Source: Cladorhizidae sp. MBARI D1340-BT2
Taxonomy: Eukaryota; Porifera; Demospongiae; Poecilosclerida; Cladorhizidae
DNA length: 64,000 bases
Direction of reading: 5' to 3'
NCBI GenBank assembly: GCA_028752905.1
Contig: JAQNBH010000063.1
Span: 62,001 to 126,000, forward strand
A program made the position numbers and the translations under genes. Positions 49,301-63,627 of this stretch are shown here, in pieces (the first letter of the stretch is position 1; the number at the start of each line of letters is the position of its first letter). The notes below the pieces were generated by a model. The model was given only the letters and a program-made list of their open reading frames with translations. It was not told where the DNA came from and ran no database searches.

Positions 49301-50330
49301 GTGCAGAATATATGGATGTTTGGTATCAAGAGAGAGCACTTAGAGAGTCCTATCTTAATAGCTATACATCAAGTCTATTCAGTGAAGTGTGGATAATCTA
49401 CGAAGCTAAACATGTTTAGCATCAAGTAAGAGTACAATTCATAACTGCCCTAATTAACAAGACCAAAGTCCCAGATTTTGTCAACTGATAGAGAAGGCCC
49501 TTATCTGCAACATGTCAACAGATTATCAATAAATGTAGTGGTTTTTCACTGGCAGGCCACCGCTTTGGCAACTGGAAAACGCCAGGAAAGATCGCAAACC
49601 TTACCACTTCAAATCACCATAACTTGCTAATACTTAGAGTAATCAAAATTATGGTACGTACAAAAGACAGATAATTAGAAGGGCTATCCGGTGATATAAA
49701 AAATTTCTTTTTTGGGTAAAGTGTAGAAAAGTTATGAGCTTTACGGCAAAAAAGCAAGATTTTTGGGGGGGAAATGAGAAACATATAGACCAAATTAGGG
49801 CAAATATCAAGATAGAGAACACATAATGAAACCTATCATTCGAATCATATCAAGTCCATTACAGTGAAGTGTGCATAATATTATGGATGTTTGATATCAA
49901 CAGAGAGCACAGGGAGAGACCTATCTTAATAGCTATATATCAAATTTATACAGTGAAGTGTGGAGAATCTATGAAGCTAACCTGTTTAGCATCAAGATAG
50001 AGAACACATAGAGAAACCTATCTTGTGATTCTATGTATGCAGAATATACGGATGTTTGGTATCAAGAGAGAGAACAGAGAGAGGCCTACCTTTAGAGCTA
50101 TATATCAAGTCTATTCAGTGAAGTGTGGAGAATCTATGAAGCTAACATGTTTAGCTCAAGATAGAGAACACTGAGAGATACCTATCTTGCAAGTCCACTA
50201 CAGTGAAGTGTGCAGAATATATGGATGTTTGGTATCAAGAGAGAGCACTTAGAGAGTCCTATCTTAATAGCTATACATCAAGTCTATTCAGTGAAGTGTG
50301 GATAATCTACGAAGCTAAACATGTTTAGCA

Positions 50331-50516
50331 TCAAGTAAGAGTACAATTCATAACTGCCCTAATTAACAAGACCAAAGTCCCAGATTTTGTCAACTGATAG
50401 AGAAGGCCCTTATCTGCAACATGTGAACAGATTATCAATAAATGTAGTGGTTTTTCACTGGCAGGCCACCGCTTTGGCAACTGGAAAACGCCAGGAAAGA
50501 TCGCAAACCTTACCAC
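50331..50516 (-). other. Chance 61-codon reading frame in U56 (G433 marker)
   Basis: Same translation, nine units after U47. The unit is followed by T572/G4 and C572/G7 units, as after U36 and U61. Confidence 0.9.
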
Positions 50517-53500
50517 TTCAAATCACCATAACTTGCTAATACTTAGAGTAATCAAAATTATGGTACGTACAAAAGACAGATAATTAGAAGGGCTATCCGG
50601 TGATATAAAAAATTTCTTTTTTGGGTAAAGTGTAGAAAAGTTATGAGCTTTACGGCAAAAAAGCAAGATTTTTGGGGAAAAAATGAGAAACATATAGACC
50701 AAATTAGGGCAAATATCAAGATAGAGAACACATAATGAAACCTATCATTCGAATCATATCAAGTCCATTACAGTGAAGTGTGCATAATATTATGGATGTT
50801 TGATATCAACAGAGAGCACAGGGAGAGACCTATCTTAATAGCTATATATCAAATTTATACAGTGAAGTGTGGAGAATCTATGAAGCTAACCTGTTTAGCA
50901 TCAAGATAGAGAACACATAGAGAAACCTATCTTGTGATTCTATGTATGCAGAATATACGGATGTTTGGTATCAAGAGAGAGAACAGAGAGAGGCCTACCT
51001 TTAGAGCTATATATCAAGTCTATTCAGTGAAGTGTGGAGAATCTATGAAGCTAACATGTTTAGCTCAAGATAGAGAACACTGAGAGATACCTATCTTGCA
51101 AGTCCACTACAGTGAAGTGTGCAGAATATATGGATGTTTGGTATCAAGAGAGAGCACTTAGAGAGTCCTATCTTAATAGCTATACATCAAGTCTATTCAG
51201 TGAAGTGTGGATAATCTACGAAGCTAAACATGTTTAGCATCAAGTAAGAGTACAATTCATAACTGCCCTAATTAACAAGACCAAAGTCCCAGATTTTGTC
51301 AACTGATAGAGAAGGCCCTTATCTGCAACATGTCAACAGATTATCAATAAATGTAGTGGTTTTTCACTGGCAGGCCACCGCTTTGGCAACTGGAAAACGC
51401 CAGGAAAGATCGCAAACCTTACCACTTCAAATCACCATAACTTGCTAATACTTAGAGTAATCAAAATTATGGTACGTACAAAAGACAGATAATTAGAAGG
51501 GCTATCCGGTGATATAAAAAATTTCTTTTTTGGGTAAAGTGTAGAAAAGTTATGAGCTTTACGGCAAAAAAGCAAGATTTTTGGGGAAAAAATGAGAAAC
51601 ATATAGACCAAATTAGGGCAAATATCAAGATAGAGAACACATAATGAAACCTATCATTCGAATCATATCAAGTCCATTACAGTGAAGTGTGCATAATATT
51701 ATGGATGTTTGATATCAACAGAGAGCACAGGGAGAGACCTATCTTAATAGCTATATATCAAATTTATACAGTGAAGTGTGGAGAATCTATGAAGCTAACC
51801 TGTTTAGCATCAAGATAGAGAACACATAGAGAAACCTATCTTGTGATTCTATGTATGCAGAATATACGGATGTTTGGTATCAAGAGAGAGAACAGAGAGA
51901 GGCCTACCTTTAGAGCTATATATCAAGTCTATTCAGTGAAGTGTGGAGAATCTATGAAGCTAACATGTTTAGCTCAAGATAGAGAACACTGAGAGATACC
52001 TATCTTGCAAGTCCACTACAGTGAAGTGTGCAGAATATATGGATGTTTGGTATCAAGAGAGAGCACTTAGAGAGTCCTATCTTAATAGCTATACATCAAG
52101 TCTATTCAGTGAAGTGTGGATAATCTACGAAGCTAAACATGTTTAGCATCAAGTAAGAGTACAATTCATAACTGCCCTAATTAACAAGACCAAAGTCCCA
52201 GATTTTGTCAACTGATAGAGAAGGCCCTTATCTGCAACATGTCAACAGATTATCAATAAATGTAGTGGTTTTTCACTGGCAGGCCACCGCTTTGGCAACT
52301 GGAAAACGCCAGGAAAGATCGCAAACCTTACCACTTCAAATCACCATAACTTGCTAATACTTAGAGTAATCAAAATTATGGCACGTACAAAAGACAGATA
52401 ATTAGAAGGGCTATCCGGTGATATAAAAAATTTCTTTTTTGGGTAAAGTGTAGAAAAGTTATGAGCTTTACGGCAAAAAAGCAAGATTTTTGGGGGGGAA
52501 ATGAGAAACATATAGACCAAATTAGGGCAAATATCAAGATAGAGAACACATAATGAAACCTATCATTCGAATCATATCAAGTCCATTACAGTGAAGTGTG
52601 CATAATATTATGGATGTTTGATATCAACAGAGAGCACAGGGAGAGACCTATCTTAATAGCTATATATCAAATTTATACAGTGAAGTGTGGAGAATCTATG
52701 AAGCTAACCTGTTTAGCATCAAGATAGAGAACACATAGAGAAACCTATCTTGTGATTCTATGTATGCAGAATATACGGATGTTTGGTATCAAGAGAGAGA
52801 ACAGAGAGAGGCCTACCTTTAGAGCTATATATCAAGTCTATTCAGTGAAGTGTGGAGAATCTATGAAGCTAACATGTTTAGCTCAAGATAGAGAACACTG
52901 AGAGATACCTATCTTGCAAGTCCACTACAGTGAAGTGTGCAGAATATATGGATGTTTGGTATCAAGAGAGAGCACTTAGAGAGTCCTATCTTAATAGCTA
53001 TACATCAAGTCTATTCAGTGAAGTGTGGATAATCTACGAAGCTAAACATGTTTAGCATCAAGTAAGAGTACAATTCATAACTGCCCTAATTAACAAGACC
53101 AAAGTCCCAGATTTTGTCAACTGATAGAGAAGGCCCTTATCTGCAACATGTCAACAGATTATCAATAAATGTAGTGGTTTTTCACTGGCAGGCCACCGCT
53201 TTGGCAACTGGAAAACGCCAGGAAAGATCGCAAACCTTACCACTTCAAATCACCATAACTTGCTAATACTTAGAGTAATCAAAATTATGGTACGTACAAA
53301 AGACAGATAATTAGAAGGGCTATCCGGTGATATAAAAAATTTCTTTTTTGGGTAAAGTGTAGAAAAGTTATGAGCTTTACGGCAAAAAAGCAAGATTTTT
53401 GGGGAAAAAATGAGAAACATATAGACCAAATTAGGGCAAATATCAAGATAGAGAACACATAATGAAACCTATCATTCGAATCATATCAAGTCCATTACAG

Positions 53501-54875
53501 TGAAGTGTGCATAATATTATGGATGTTTGATATCAACAGAGAGCACAGGGAGAGACCTATCTTAATAGCTATATATCAAATTTATACAGTGAAGTGTGGA
53601 GAATCTATGAAGCTAACCTGTTTAGCATCAAGATAGAGAACACATAGAGAAACCTATCTTGTGATTCTATGTATGCAGAATATACGGATGTTTGGTATCA
53701 AGAGAGAGAACAGAGAGAGGCCTACCTTTAGAGCTATATATCAAGTCTATTCAGTGAAGTGTGGAGAATCTATGAAGCTAACATGTTTAGCTCAAGATAG
53801 AGAACACTGAGAGATACCTATCTTGCAAGTCCACTACAGTGAAGTGTGCAGAATATATGGATGTTTGGTATCAAGAGAGAGCACTTAGAGAGTCCTATCT
53901 TAATAGCTATACATCAAGTCTATTCAGTGAAGTGTGGATAATCTACGAAGCTAAACATGTTTAGCATCAAGTAAGAGTACAATTCATAACTGCCCTAATT
54001 AACAAGACCAAAGTCCCAGATTTTGTCAACTGATAGAGAAGGCCCTTATCTGCAACATGTCAACAGATTATCAATAAATGTAGTGGTTTTTCACTGGCAG
54101 GCCACCGCTTTGGCAACTGGAAAACGCCAGGAAAGATCGCAAACCTTACCACTTCAAATCACCATAACTTGCTAATACTTAGAGTAATCAAAATTATGGT
54201 ACGTACAAAAGACAGATAATTAGAAGGGCTATCCGGTGATATAAAAAATTTCTTTTTTGGGTAAAGTGTAGAAAAGTTATGAGCTTTACGGCAAAAAAGC
54301 AAGATTTTTGGGGGGGAAATGAGAAACATATAGACCAAATTAGGGCAAATATCAAGATAGAGAACACATAATGAAACCTATCATTCGAATCATATCAAGT
54401 CCATTACAGTGAAGTGTGCATAATATTATGGATGTTTGATATCAACAGAGAGCACAGGGAGAGACCTATCTTAATAGCTATATATCAAATTTATACAGTG
54501 AAGTGTGGAGAATCTATGAAGCTAACCTGTTTAGCATCAAGATAGAGAACACATAGAGAAACCTATCTTGTGATTCTATGTATGCAGAATATACGGATGT
54601 TTGGTATCAAGAGAGAGAACAGAGAGAGGCCTACCTTTAGAGCTATATATCAAGTCTATTCAGTGAAGTGTGGAGAATCTATGAAGCTAACATGTTTAGC
54701 TCAAGATAGAGAACACTGAGAGATACCTATCTTGCAAGTCCACTACAGTGAAGTGTGCAGAATATATGGATGTTTGGTATCAAGAGAGAGCACTTAGAGA
54801 GTCCTATCTTAATAGCTATACATCAAGTCTATTCAGTGAAGTGTGGATAATCTACGAAGCTAAACATGTTTAGCA

Positions 54876-55061
54876 TCAAGTAAGAGTACAATTCATAACT
54901 GCCCTAATTAACAAGACCAAAGTCCCAGATTTTGTCAACTGATAGAGAAGGCCCTTATCTGCAACATGTGAACAGATTATCAATAAATGTAGTGGTTTTT
55001 CACTGGCAGGCCACCGCTTTGGCAACTGGAAAACGCCAGGAAAGATCGCAAACCTTACCAC
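54876..55061 (-). other. Chance 61-codon reading frame in U61 (G433 marker)
   Basis: Same translation, five units (4545 bp) after U56. This unit additionally carries G752, otherwise seen only in U3. Confidence 0.9.
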
Positions 55062-58000
55062 TTCAAATCACCATAACTTGCTAATACTTAGAGTAATCAA
55101 AATTATGGTACGTACAAAAGACAGATAATTAGAAGGGCTATCCGGTGATATAAAAAATTTCTTTTTTGGGTAAAGTGTAGAAAAGTTATGAGCTTTACGG
55201 CAAAAAAGCAAGATTTTTGGGGAAAAAATGAGAAACATATAGACCAAATTAGGGCAAATATCAAGATAGAGAACACATAATGAAACCTGTCATTCGAATC
55301 ATATCAAGTCCATTACAGTGAAGTGTGCATAATATTATGGATGTTTGATATCAACAGAGAGCACAGGGAGAGACCTATCTTAATAGCTATATATCAAATT
55401 TATACAGTGAAGTGTGGAGAATCTATGAAGCTAACCTGTTTAGCATCAAGATAGAGAACACATAGAGAAACCTATCTTGTGATTCTATGTATGCAGAATA
55501 TACGGATGTTTGGTATCAAGAGAGAGAACAGAGAGAGGCCTACCTTTAGAGCTATATATCAAGTCTATTCAGTGAAGTGTGGAGAATCTATGAAGCTAAC
55601 ATGTTTAGCTCAAGATAGAGAACACTGAGAGATACCTATCTTGCAAGTCCACTACAGTGAAGTGTGCAGAATATATGGATGTTTGGTATCAAGAGAGAGC
55701 ACTTAGAGAGTCCTATCTTAATAGCTATACATCAAGTCTATTCAGTGAAGTGTGGATAATCTACGAAGCTAAACATGTTTAGCATCAAGTAAGAGTACAA
55801 TTCATAACTGCCCTAATTAACAAGACCAAAGTCCCAGATTTTGTCAACTGATAGAGAAGGCCCTTATCTGCAACATGTCAACAGATTATCAATAAATGTA
55901 GTGGTTTTTCACTGGCAGGCCACCGCTTTGGCAACTGGAAAACGCCAGGAAAGATCGCAAACCTTACCACTTCAAATCACCATAACTTGCTAATACTTAG
56001 AGTAATCAAAATTATGGTACGTACAAAAGACAGATAATTAGAAGGGCTATCCGGTGATATAAAAAATTTCTTTTTTGGGTAAAGTGTAGAAAAGTTATGA
56101 GCTTTACGGCAAAAAAGCAAGATTTTTGGGGAAAAAATGAGAAACATATAGACCAAATTAGGGCAAATATCAAGATAGAGAACACATAATGAAACCTATC
56201 ATTCGAATCATATCAAGTCCATTACAGTGAAGTGTGCATAATATTATGGATGTTTGATATCAACAGAGAGCACAGGGAGAGACCTATCTTAATAGCTATA
56301 TATCAAATTTATACAGTGAAGTGTGGAGAATCTATGAAGCTAACCTGTTTAGCATCAAGATAGAGAACACATAGAGAAACCTATCTTGTGATTCTATGTA
56401 TGCAGAATATACGGATGTTTGGTATCAAGAGAGAGAACAGAGAGAGGCCTACCTTTAGAGCTATATATCAAGTCTATTCAGTGAAGTGTGGAGAATCTAT
56501 GAAGCTAACATGTTTAGCTCAAGATAGAGAACACTGAGAGATACCTATCTTGCAAGTCCACTACAGTGAAGTGTGCAGAATATATGGATGTTTGGTATCA
56601 AGAGAGAGCACTTAGAGAGTCCTATCTTAATAGCTATACATCAAGTCTATTCAGTGAAGTGTGGATAATCTACGAAGCTAAACATGTTTAGCATCAAGTA
56701 AGAGTACAATTCATAACTGCCCTAATTAACAAGACCAAAGTCCCAGATTTTGTCAACTGATAGAGAAGGCCCTTATCTGCAACATGTCAACAGATTATCA
56801 ATAAATGTAGTGGTTTTTCACTGGCAGGCCACCGCTTTGGCAACTGGAAAACGCCAGGAAAGATCGCAAACCTTACCACTTCAAATCACCATAACTTGCT
56901 AATACTTAGAGTAATCAAAATTATGGCACGTACAAAAGACAGATAATTAGAAGGGCTATCCGGTGATATAAAAAATTTCTTTTTTGGGTAAAGTGTAGAA
57001 AAGTTATGAGCTTTACGGCAAAAAAGCAAGATTTTTGGGGGGGAAATGAGAAACATATAGACCAAATTAGGGCAAATATCAAGATAGAGAACACATAATG
57101 AAACCTATCATTCGAATCATATCAAGTCCATTACAGTGAAGTGTGCATAATATTATGGATGTTTGATATCAACAGAGAGCACAGGGAGAGACCTATCTTA
57201 ATAGCTATATATCAAATTTATACAGTGAAGTGTGGAGAATCTATGAAGCTAACCTGTTTAGCATCAAGATAGAGAACACATAGAGAAACCTATCTTGTGA
57301 TTCTATGTATGCAGAATATACGGATGTTTGGTATCAAGAGAGAGAACAGAGAGAGGCCTACCTTTAGAGCTATATATCAAGTCTATTCAGTGAAGTGTGG
57401 AGAATCTATGAAGCTAACATGTTTAGCTCAAGATAGAGAACACTGAGAGATACCTATCTTGCAAGTCCACTACAGTGAAGTGTGCAGAATATATGGATGT
57501 TTGGTATCAAGAGAGAGCACTTAGAGAGTCCTATCTTAATAGCTATACATCAAGTCTATTCAGTGAAGTGTGGATAATCTACGAAGCTAAACATGTTTAG
57601 CATCAAGTAAGAGTACAATTCATAACTGCCCTAATTAACAAGACCAAAGTCCCAGATTTTGTCAACTGATAGAGAAGGCCCTTATCTGCAACATGTCAAC
57701 AGATTATCAATAAATGTAGTGGTTTTTCACTGGCAGGCCACCGCTTTGGCAACTGGAAAACGCCAGGAAAGATCGCAAACCTTACCACTTCAAATCACCA
57801 TAACTTGCTAATACTTAGAGTAATCAAAATTATGGCACGTACAAAAGACAGATAATTAGAAGGGCTATCCGGTGATATAAAAAATTTCTTTTTTGAGTAA
57901 AGTGTAGAAAAGTTATGAGCTTTACGGCAAAAAAGCAAGATTTTTGGGGGGGAAATGAGAAACATATAGACCAAATTAGGGCAAATATCAAGATAGAGAA

Positions 58001-58173
58001 CACATAATGAAACCTATCATTCGAATCATATCAAGTCCATTACAGTGAAGTGTGCATAATATTATGGATGTTTGATATCAACAGAGAGCACAGGGAGAGA
58101 CCTATCTTAATAGCTATATATCAAATTTATACAGTGAAGTGTGGAGAATCTATGAAGCTAACCTGTTTAGCAT

Positions 58174-60900
58174 CAAGATAGAGAACACATAGAGAAACCT
58201 ATCTTGTGATTCTATGTATGCAGAATATACGGATGTTTGGTATCAAGAGAGAGAACAGAGAGAGGCCTACCTTTAGAGCTATATATCAAGTCTATTCAGT
58301 GAAGTGTGGAGAATCTATGAAGCTAACATGTTTAGCTCAAGATAGAGAACACTGAGAGATACCTATCTTGCAAGTCCACTACAGTGAAGTGTGCAGAATA
58401 TATGGATGTTTGGTATCAAGAGAGAGCACTTAGAGAGTCCTATCTTAATAGCTATACATCAAGTCTATTCAGTGAAGTGTGGATAATCTACGAAGCTAAA
58501 CATGTTTAGCATCAAGTAAGAGTACAATTCATAACTGCCCTAATTAACAAGACCAAAGTCCCAGATTTTGTCAACTGATAGAGAAGGCCCTTATCTGCAA
58601 CATGTCAACAGATTATCAATAAATGTAGTGGTTTTTCACTGGCAGGCCACCGCTTTGGCAACTGGAAAACGCCAGGAAAGATCGCAAACCTTACCACTTC
58701 AAATCACCATAACTTGCTAATACTTAGAGTAATCAAAATTATGGCACGTACAAAAGACAGATAATTAGAAGGGCTATCCAGTGATATAAAAAATTTCTTT
58801 TTTGGGTAAAGTGTAGAAAAGTTATGAGCTTTACGGCAAAAAAGCAAGATTTTTGGGGGGGAAATGAGAAACATATAGACCAAATTAGGGCAAATATCAA
58901 GATAGAGAACACATAATGAAACCTATCATTCGAATCATATCAAGTCCATTACAGTGAAGTGTGCATAATATTATGGATGTTTGATATCAACAGAGAGCAC
59001 AGGGAGAGACCTATCTTAATAGCTATATATCAAATTTATACAGTGAAGTGTGGAGAATCTATGAAGCTAACCTGTTTAGCATCAAGATAGAGAACACATA
59101 GAGAAACCTATCTTGTGATTCTATGTATGCAGAATATACGGATGTTTGGTATCAAGAGAGAGAACAGAGAGAGGCCTACCTTTAGAGCTATATATCAAGA
59201 CTATTCAGTGAAGTGTGGAGAATCTATGAAGCTAACATGTTTAGCTCAAGATAGAGAACACTGAGAGATACCTATCTTGCAAGTCCACTACAGTGAAGTG
59301 TGCAGAATATATGGATGTTTGGTATCAAGAGAGAGCACTTAGAGAGTCCTATCTTAATAGCTATACATCAAGTCTATTCAGTGAAGTGTGGATAATCTAC
59401 GAAGCTAAACATGTTTAGCATCAAGTAAGAGTACAATTCATAACTGCCCTAATTAACAAGACCAAAGTCCCAGATTTTGTCAACTGATAGAGAAGGCCCT
59501 TATCTGCAACATGTCAACAGATTATCAATAAATGTAGTGGTTTTTCACTGGCAGGCCACCGCTTTGGCAACTGGAAAACGCCAGGAAAGATCGCAAACCT
59601 TACCACTTCAAATCACCATAACTTGCTAATACTTAGAGTAATCAAAATTATGGCACGTACAAAAGACAGATAATTAGAAGGGCTATCCGGTGATATAAAA
59701 AATTTCTTTTTTGGGTAAAGTGTAGAAAAGTTATGAGCTTTACGGCAAAAAAGCAAGATTTTTGGGGGGGAAATGAGAAACATATAGACCAAATTAGGGC
59801 AAATATCAAGATAGAGAACACATAATGAAACCTATCATTCGAATCATATCAAGTCCATTACAGTGAAGTGTGCATAATATTATGGATGTTTGATATCAAC
59901 AGAGAGCACAGGGAGAGACCTATCTTAATAGCTATATATCAAATTTATACAGTGAAGTGTGGAGAATCTATGAAGCTAACCTGTTTAGCATCAAGATAGA
60001 GAACACATAGAGAAACCTATCTTGTGATTCTATGTATGCAGAATATACGGATGTTTGGTATCAAGAGAGAGAACAGAGAGAGGCCTACCTTTAGAGCTAT
60101 ATATCAAGTCTATTCAGTGAAGTGTGGAGAATCTATGAAGCTAACATGTTTAGCTCAAGATAGAGAACACTGAGAGATACCTATCTTGCAAGTCCACTAC
60201 AGTGAAGTGTGCAGAATATATGGATGTTTGGTATCAAGAGAGAGCACTTAGAGAGTCCTATCTTAATAGCTATACATCAAGTCTATTCAGTGAAGTGTGG
60301 ATAATCTACGAAGCTAAACATGTTTAGCATCAAGTAAGAGTACAATTCATAACTGCCCTAATTAACAAGACCAAAGTCCCAGATTTTGTCAACTGATAGA
60401 GAAGGCCCTTATCTGCAACATGTCAACAGATTATCAATAAATGTAGTGGTTTTTCACTGGCAGGCCACCGCTTTGGCAACTGGAAAACGCCAGGAAAGAT
60501 CGCAAACCTTACCACTTCAAATCACCATAACTTGCTAATACTTAGAGTAATCAAAATTATGGCACGTACAAAAGACAGATAATTAGAAGGGCTATCCGGT
60601 GATATAAAAAATTTCTTTTTTGGGTAAAGTGTAGAAAAGTTATGAGCTTTACGGCAAAAAAGCAAGATTTTTGGGGGGGAAATGAGAAACATATAGACCA
60701 AATTAGGGCAAATATCAAGATAGAGAACACATAATGAAACCTATCATTCGAATCATATCAAGTCCATTACAGTGAAGTGTGCATAATATTATGGATGTTT
60801 GATATCAACAGAGAGCACAGGGAGAGACCTATCTTAATAGCTATATATCAAATTTATACAGTGAAGTGTGGAGAATCTATGAAGCTAACCTGTTTAGCAT
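58174..60900 (+). repeat. 2727-bp triplet copy 1 (U65-U67)
   Basis: U65 has A607 (ccagtgat), U66 has A118 (aagactattc) and U67 has neither. The following three units repeat this order. I saw no base difference between the two triplets. Confidence 0.85.
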
Positions 60901-63627
60901 CAAGATAGAGAACACATAGAGAAACCTATCTTGTGATTCTATGTATGCAGAATATACGGATGTTTGGTATCAAGAGAGAGAACAGAGAGAGGCCTACCTT
61001 TAGAGCTATATATCAAGTCTATTCAGTGAAGTGTGGAGAATCTATGAAGCTAACATGTTTAGCTCAAGATAGAGAACACTGAGAGATACCTATCTTGCAA
61101 GTCCACTACAGTGAAGTGTGCAGAATATATGGATGTTTGGTATCAAGAGAGAGCACTTAGAGAGTCCTATCTTAATAGCTATACATCAAGTCTATTCAGT
61201 GAAGTGTGGATAATCTACGAAGCTAAACATGTTTAGCATCAAGTAAGAGTACAATTCATAACTGCCCTAATTAACAAGACCAAAGTCCCAGATTTTGTCA
61301 ACTGATAGAGAAGGCCCTTATCTGCAACATGTCAACAGATTATCAATAAATGTAGTGGTTTTTCACTGGCAGGCCACCGCTTTGGCAACTGGAAAACGCC
61401 AGGAAAGATCGCAAACCTTACCACTTCAAATCACCATAACTTGCTAATACTTAGAGTAATCAAAATTATGGCACGTACAAAAGACAGATAATTAGAAGGG
61501 CTATCCAGTGATATAAAAAATTTCTTTTTTGGGTAAAGTGTAGAAAAGTTATGAGCTTTACGGCAAAAAAGCAAGATTTTTGGGGGGGAAATGAGAAACA
61601 TATAGACCAAATTAGGGCAAATATCAAGATAGAGAACACATAATGAAACCTATCATTCGAATCATATCAAGTCCATTACAGTGAAGTGTGCATAATATTA
61701 TGGATGTTTGATATCAACAGAGAGCACAGGGAGAGACCTATCTTAATAGCTATATATCAAATTTATACAGTGAAGTGTGGAGAATCTATGAAGCTAACCT
61801 GTTTAGCATCAAGATAGAGAACACATAGAGAAACCTATCTTGTGATTCTATGTATGCAGAATATACGGATGTTTGGTATCAAGAGAGAGAACAGAGAGAG
61901 GCCTACCTTTAGAGCTATATATCAAGACTATTCAGTGAAGTGTGGAGAATCTATGAAGCTAACATGTTTAGCTCAAGATAGAGAACACTGAGAGATACCT
62001 ATCTTGCAAGTCCACTACAGTGAAGTGTGCAGAATATATGGATGTTTGGTATCAAGAGAGAGCACTTAGAGAGTCCTATCTTAATAGCTATACATCAAGT
62101 CTATTCAGTGAAGTGTGGATAATCTACGAAGCTAAACATGTTTAGCATCAAGTAAGAGTACAATTCATAACTGCCCTAATTAACAAGACCAAAGTCCCAG
62201 ATTTTGTCAACTGATAGAGAAGGCCCTTATCTGCAACATGTCAACAGATTATCAATAAATGTAGTGGTTTTTCACTGGCAGGCCACCGCTTTGGCAACTG
62301 GAAAACGCCAGGAAAGATCGCAAACCTTACCACTTCAAATCACCATAACTTGCTAATACTTAGAGTAATCAAAATTATGGCACGTACAAAAGACAGATAA
62401 TTAGAAGGGCTATCCGGTGATATAAAAAATTTCTTTTTTGGGTAAAGTGTAGAAAAGTTATGAGCTTTACGGCAAAAAAGCAAGATTTTTGGGGGGGAAA
62501 TGAGAAACATATAGACCAAATTAGGGCAAATATCAAGATAGAGAACACATAATGAAACCTATCATTCGAATCATATCAAGTCCATTACAGTGAAGTGTGC
62601 ATAATATTATGGATGTTTGATATCAACAGAGAGCACAGGGAGAGACCTATCTTAATAGCTATATATCAAATTTATACAGTGAAGTGTGGAGAATCTATGA
62701 AGCTAACCTGTTTAGCATCAAGATAGAGAACACATAGAGAAACCTATCTTGTGATTCTATGTATGCAGAATATACGGATGTTTGGTATCAAGAGAGAGAA
62801 CAGAGAGAGGCCTACCTTTAGAGCTATATATCAAGTCTATTCAGTGAAGTGTGGAGAATCTATGAAGCTAACATGTTTAGCTCAAGATAGAGAACACTGA
62901 GAGATACCTATCTTGCAAGTCCACTACAGTGAAGTGTGCAGAATATATGGATGTTTGGTATCAAGAGAGAGCACTTAGAGAGTCCTATCTTAATAGCTAT
63001 ACATCAAGTCTATTCAGTGAAGTGTGGATAATCTACGAAGCTAAACATGTTTAGCATCAAGTAAGAGTACAATTCATAACTGCCCTAATTAACAAGACCA
63101 AAGTCCCAGATTTTGTCAACTGATAGAGAAGGCCCTTATCTGCAACATGTCAACAGATTATCAATAAATGTAGTGGTTTTTCACTGGCAGGCCACCGCTT
63201 TGGCAACTGGAAAACGCCAGGAAAGATCGCAAACCTTACCACTTCAAATCACCATAACTTGCTAATACTTAGAGTAATCAAAATTATGGCACGTACAAAA
63301 GACAGATAATTAGAAGGGCTATCCGGTGATATAAAAAATTTCTTTTTTGGGTAAAGTGTAGAAAAGTTATGAGCTTTACGGCAAAAAAGCAAGATTTTTG
63401 GGGGGGAAATGAGAAACATATAGACCAAATTAGGGCAAATATCAAGATAGAGAACACATAATGAAACCTATCATTCGAATCATATCAAGTCCATTACAGT
63501 GAAGTGTGCATAATATTATGGATGTTTGATATCAACAGAGAGCACAGGGAGAGACCTATCTTAATAGCTATATATCAAATTTATACAGTGAAGTGTGGAG
63601 AATCTATGAAGCTAACCTGTTTAGCAT
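60901..63627 (+). repeat. 2727-bp triplet copy 2 (U68-U70)
   Basis: U68 has A607, U69 has A118 and U70 has neither, matching U65-U67. A direct tandem duplication of three units, by unequal exchange in register, is the simplest account; an assembly duplication is the alternative. Confidence 0.85.

Larger units (their letters stand above)
27270..56355. repeat. Middle domain: C/T572 and G4/G7 mosaic
   Basis: U31-U62. All units have G595 and T793. Variation is mainly at 572 (C in U31, U33, U35, U38, U40, U44, U46, U50, U54 and U58, T in the rest) and in the G-run block (G4A6 or G7A3). T572 first appears in U32 and is absent again from U63 onward. Marker order repeats over blocks of about ten units. 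Confidence 0.85.
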
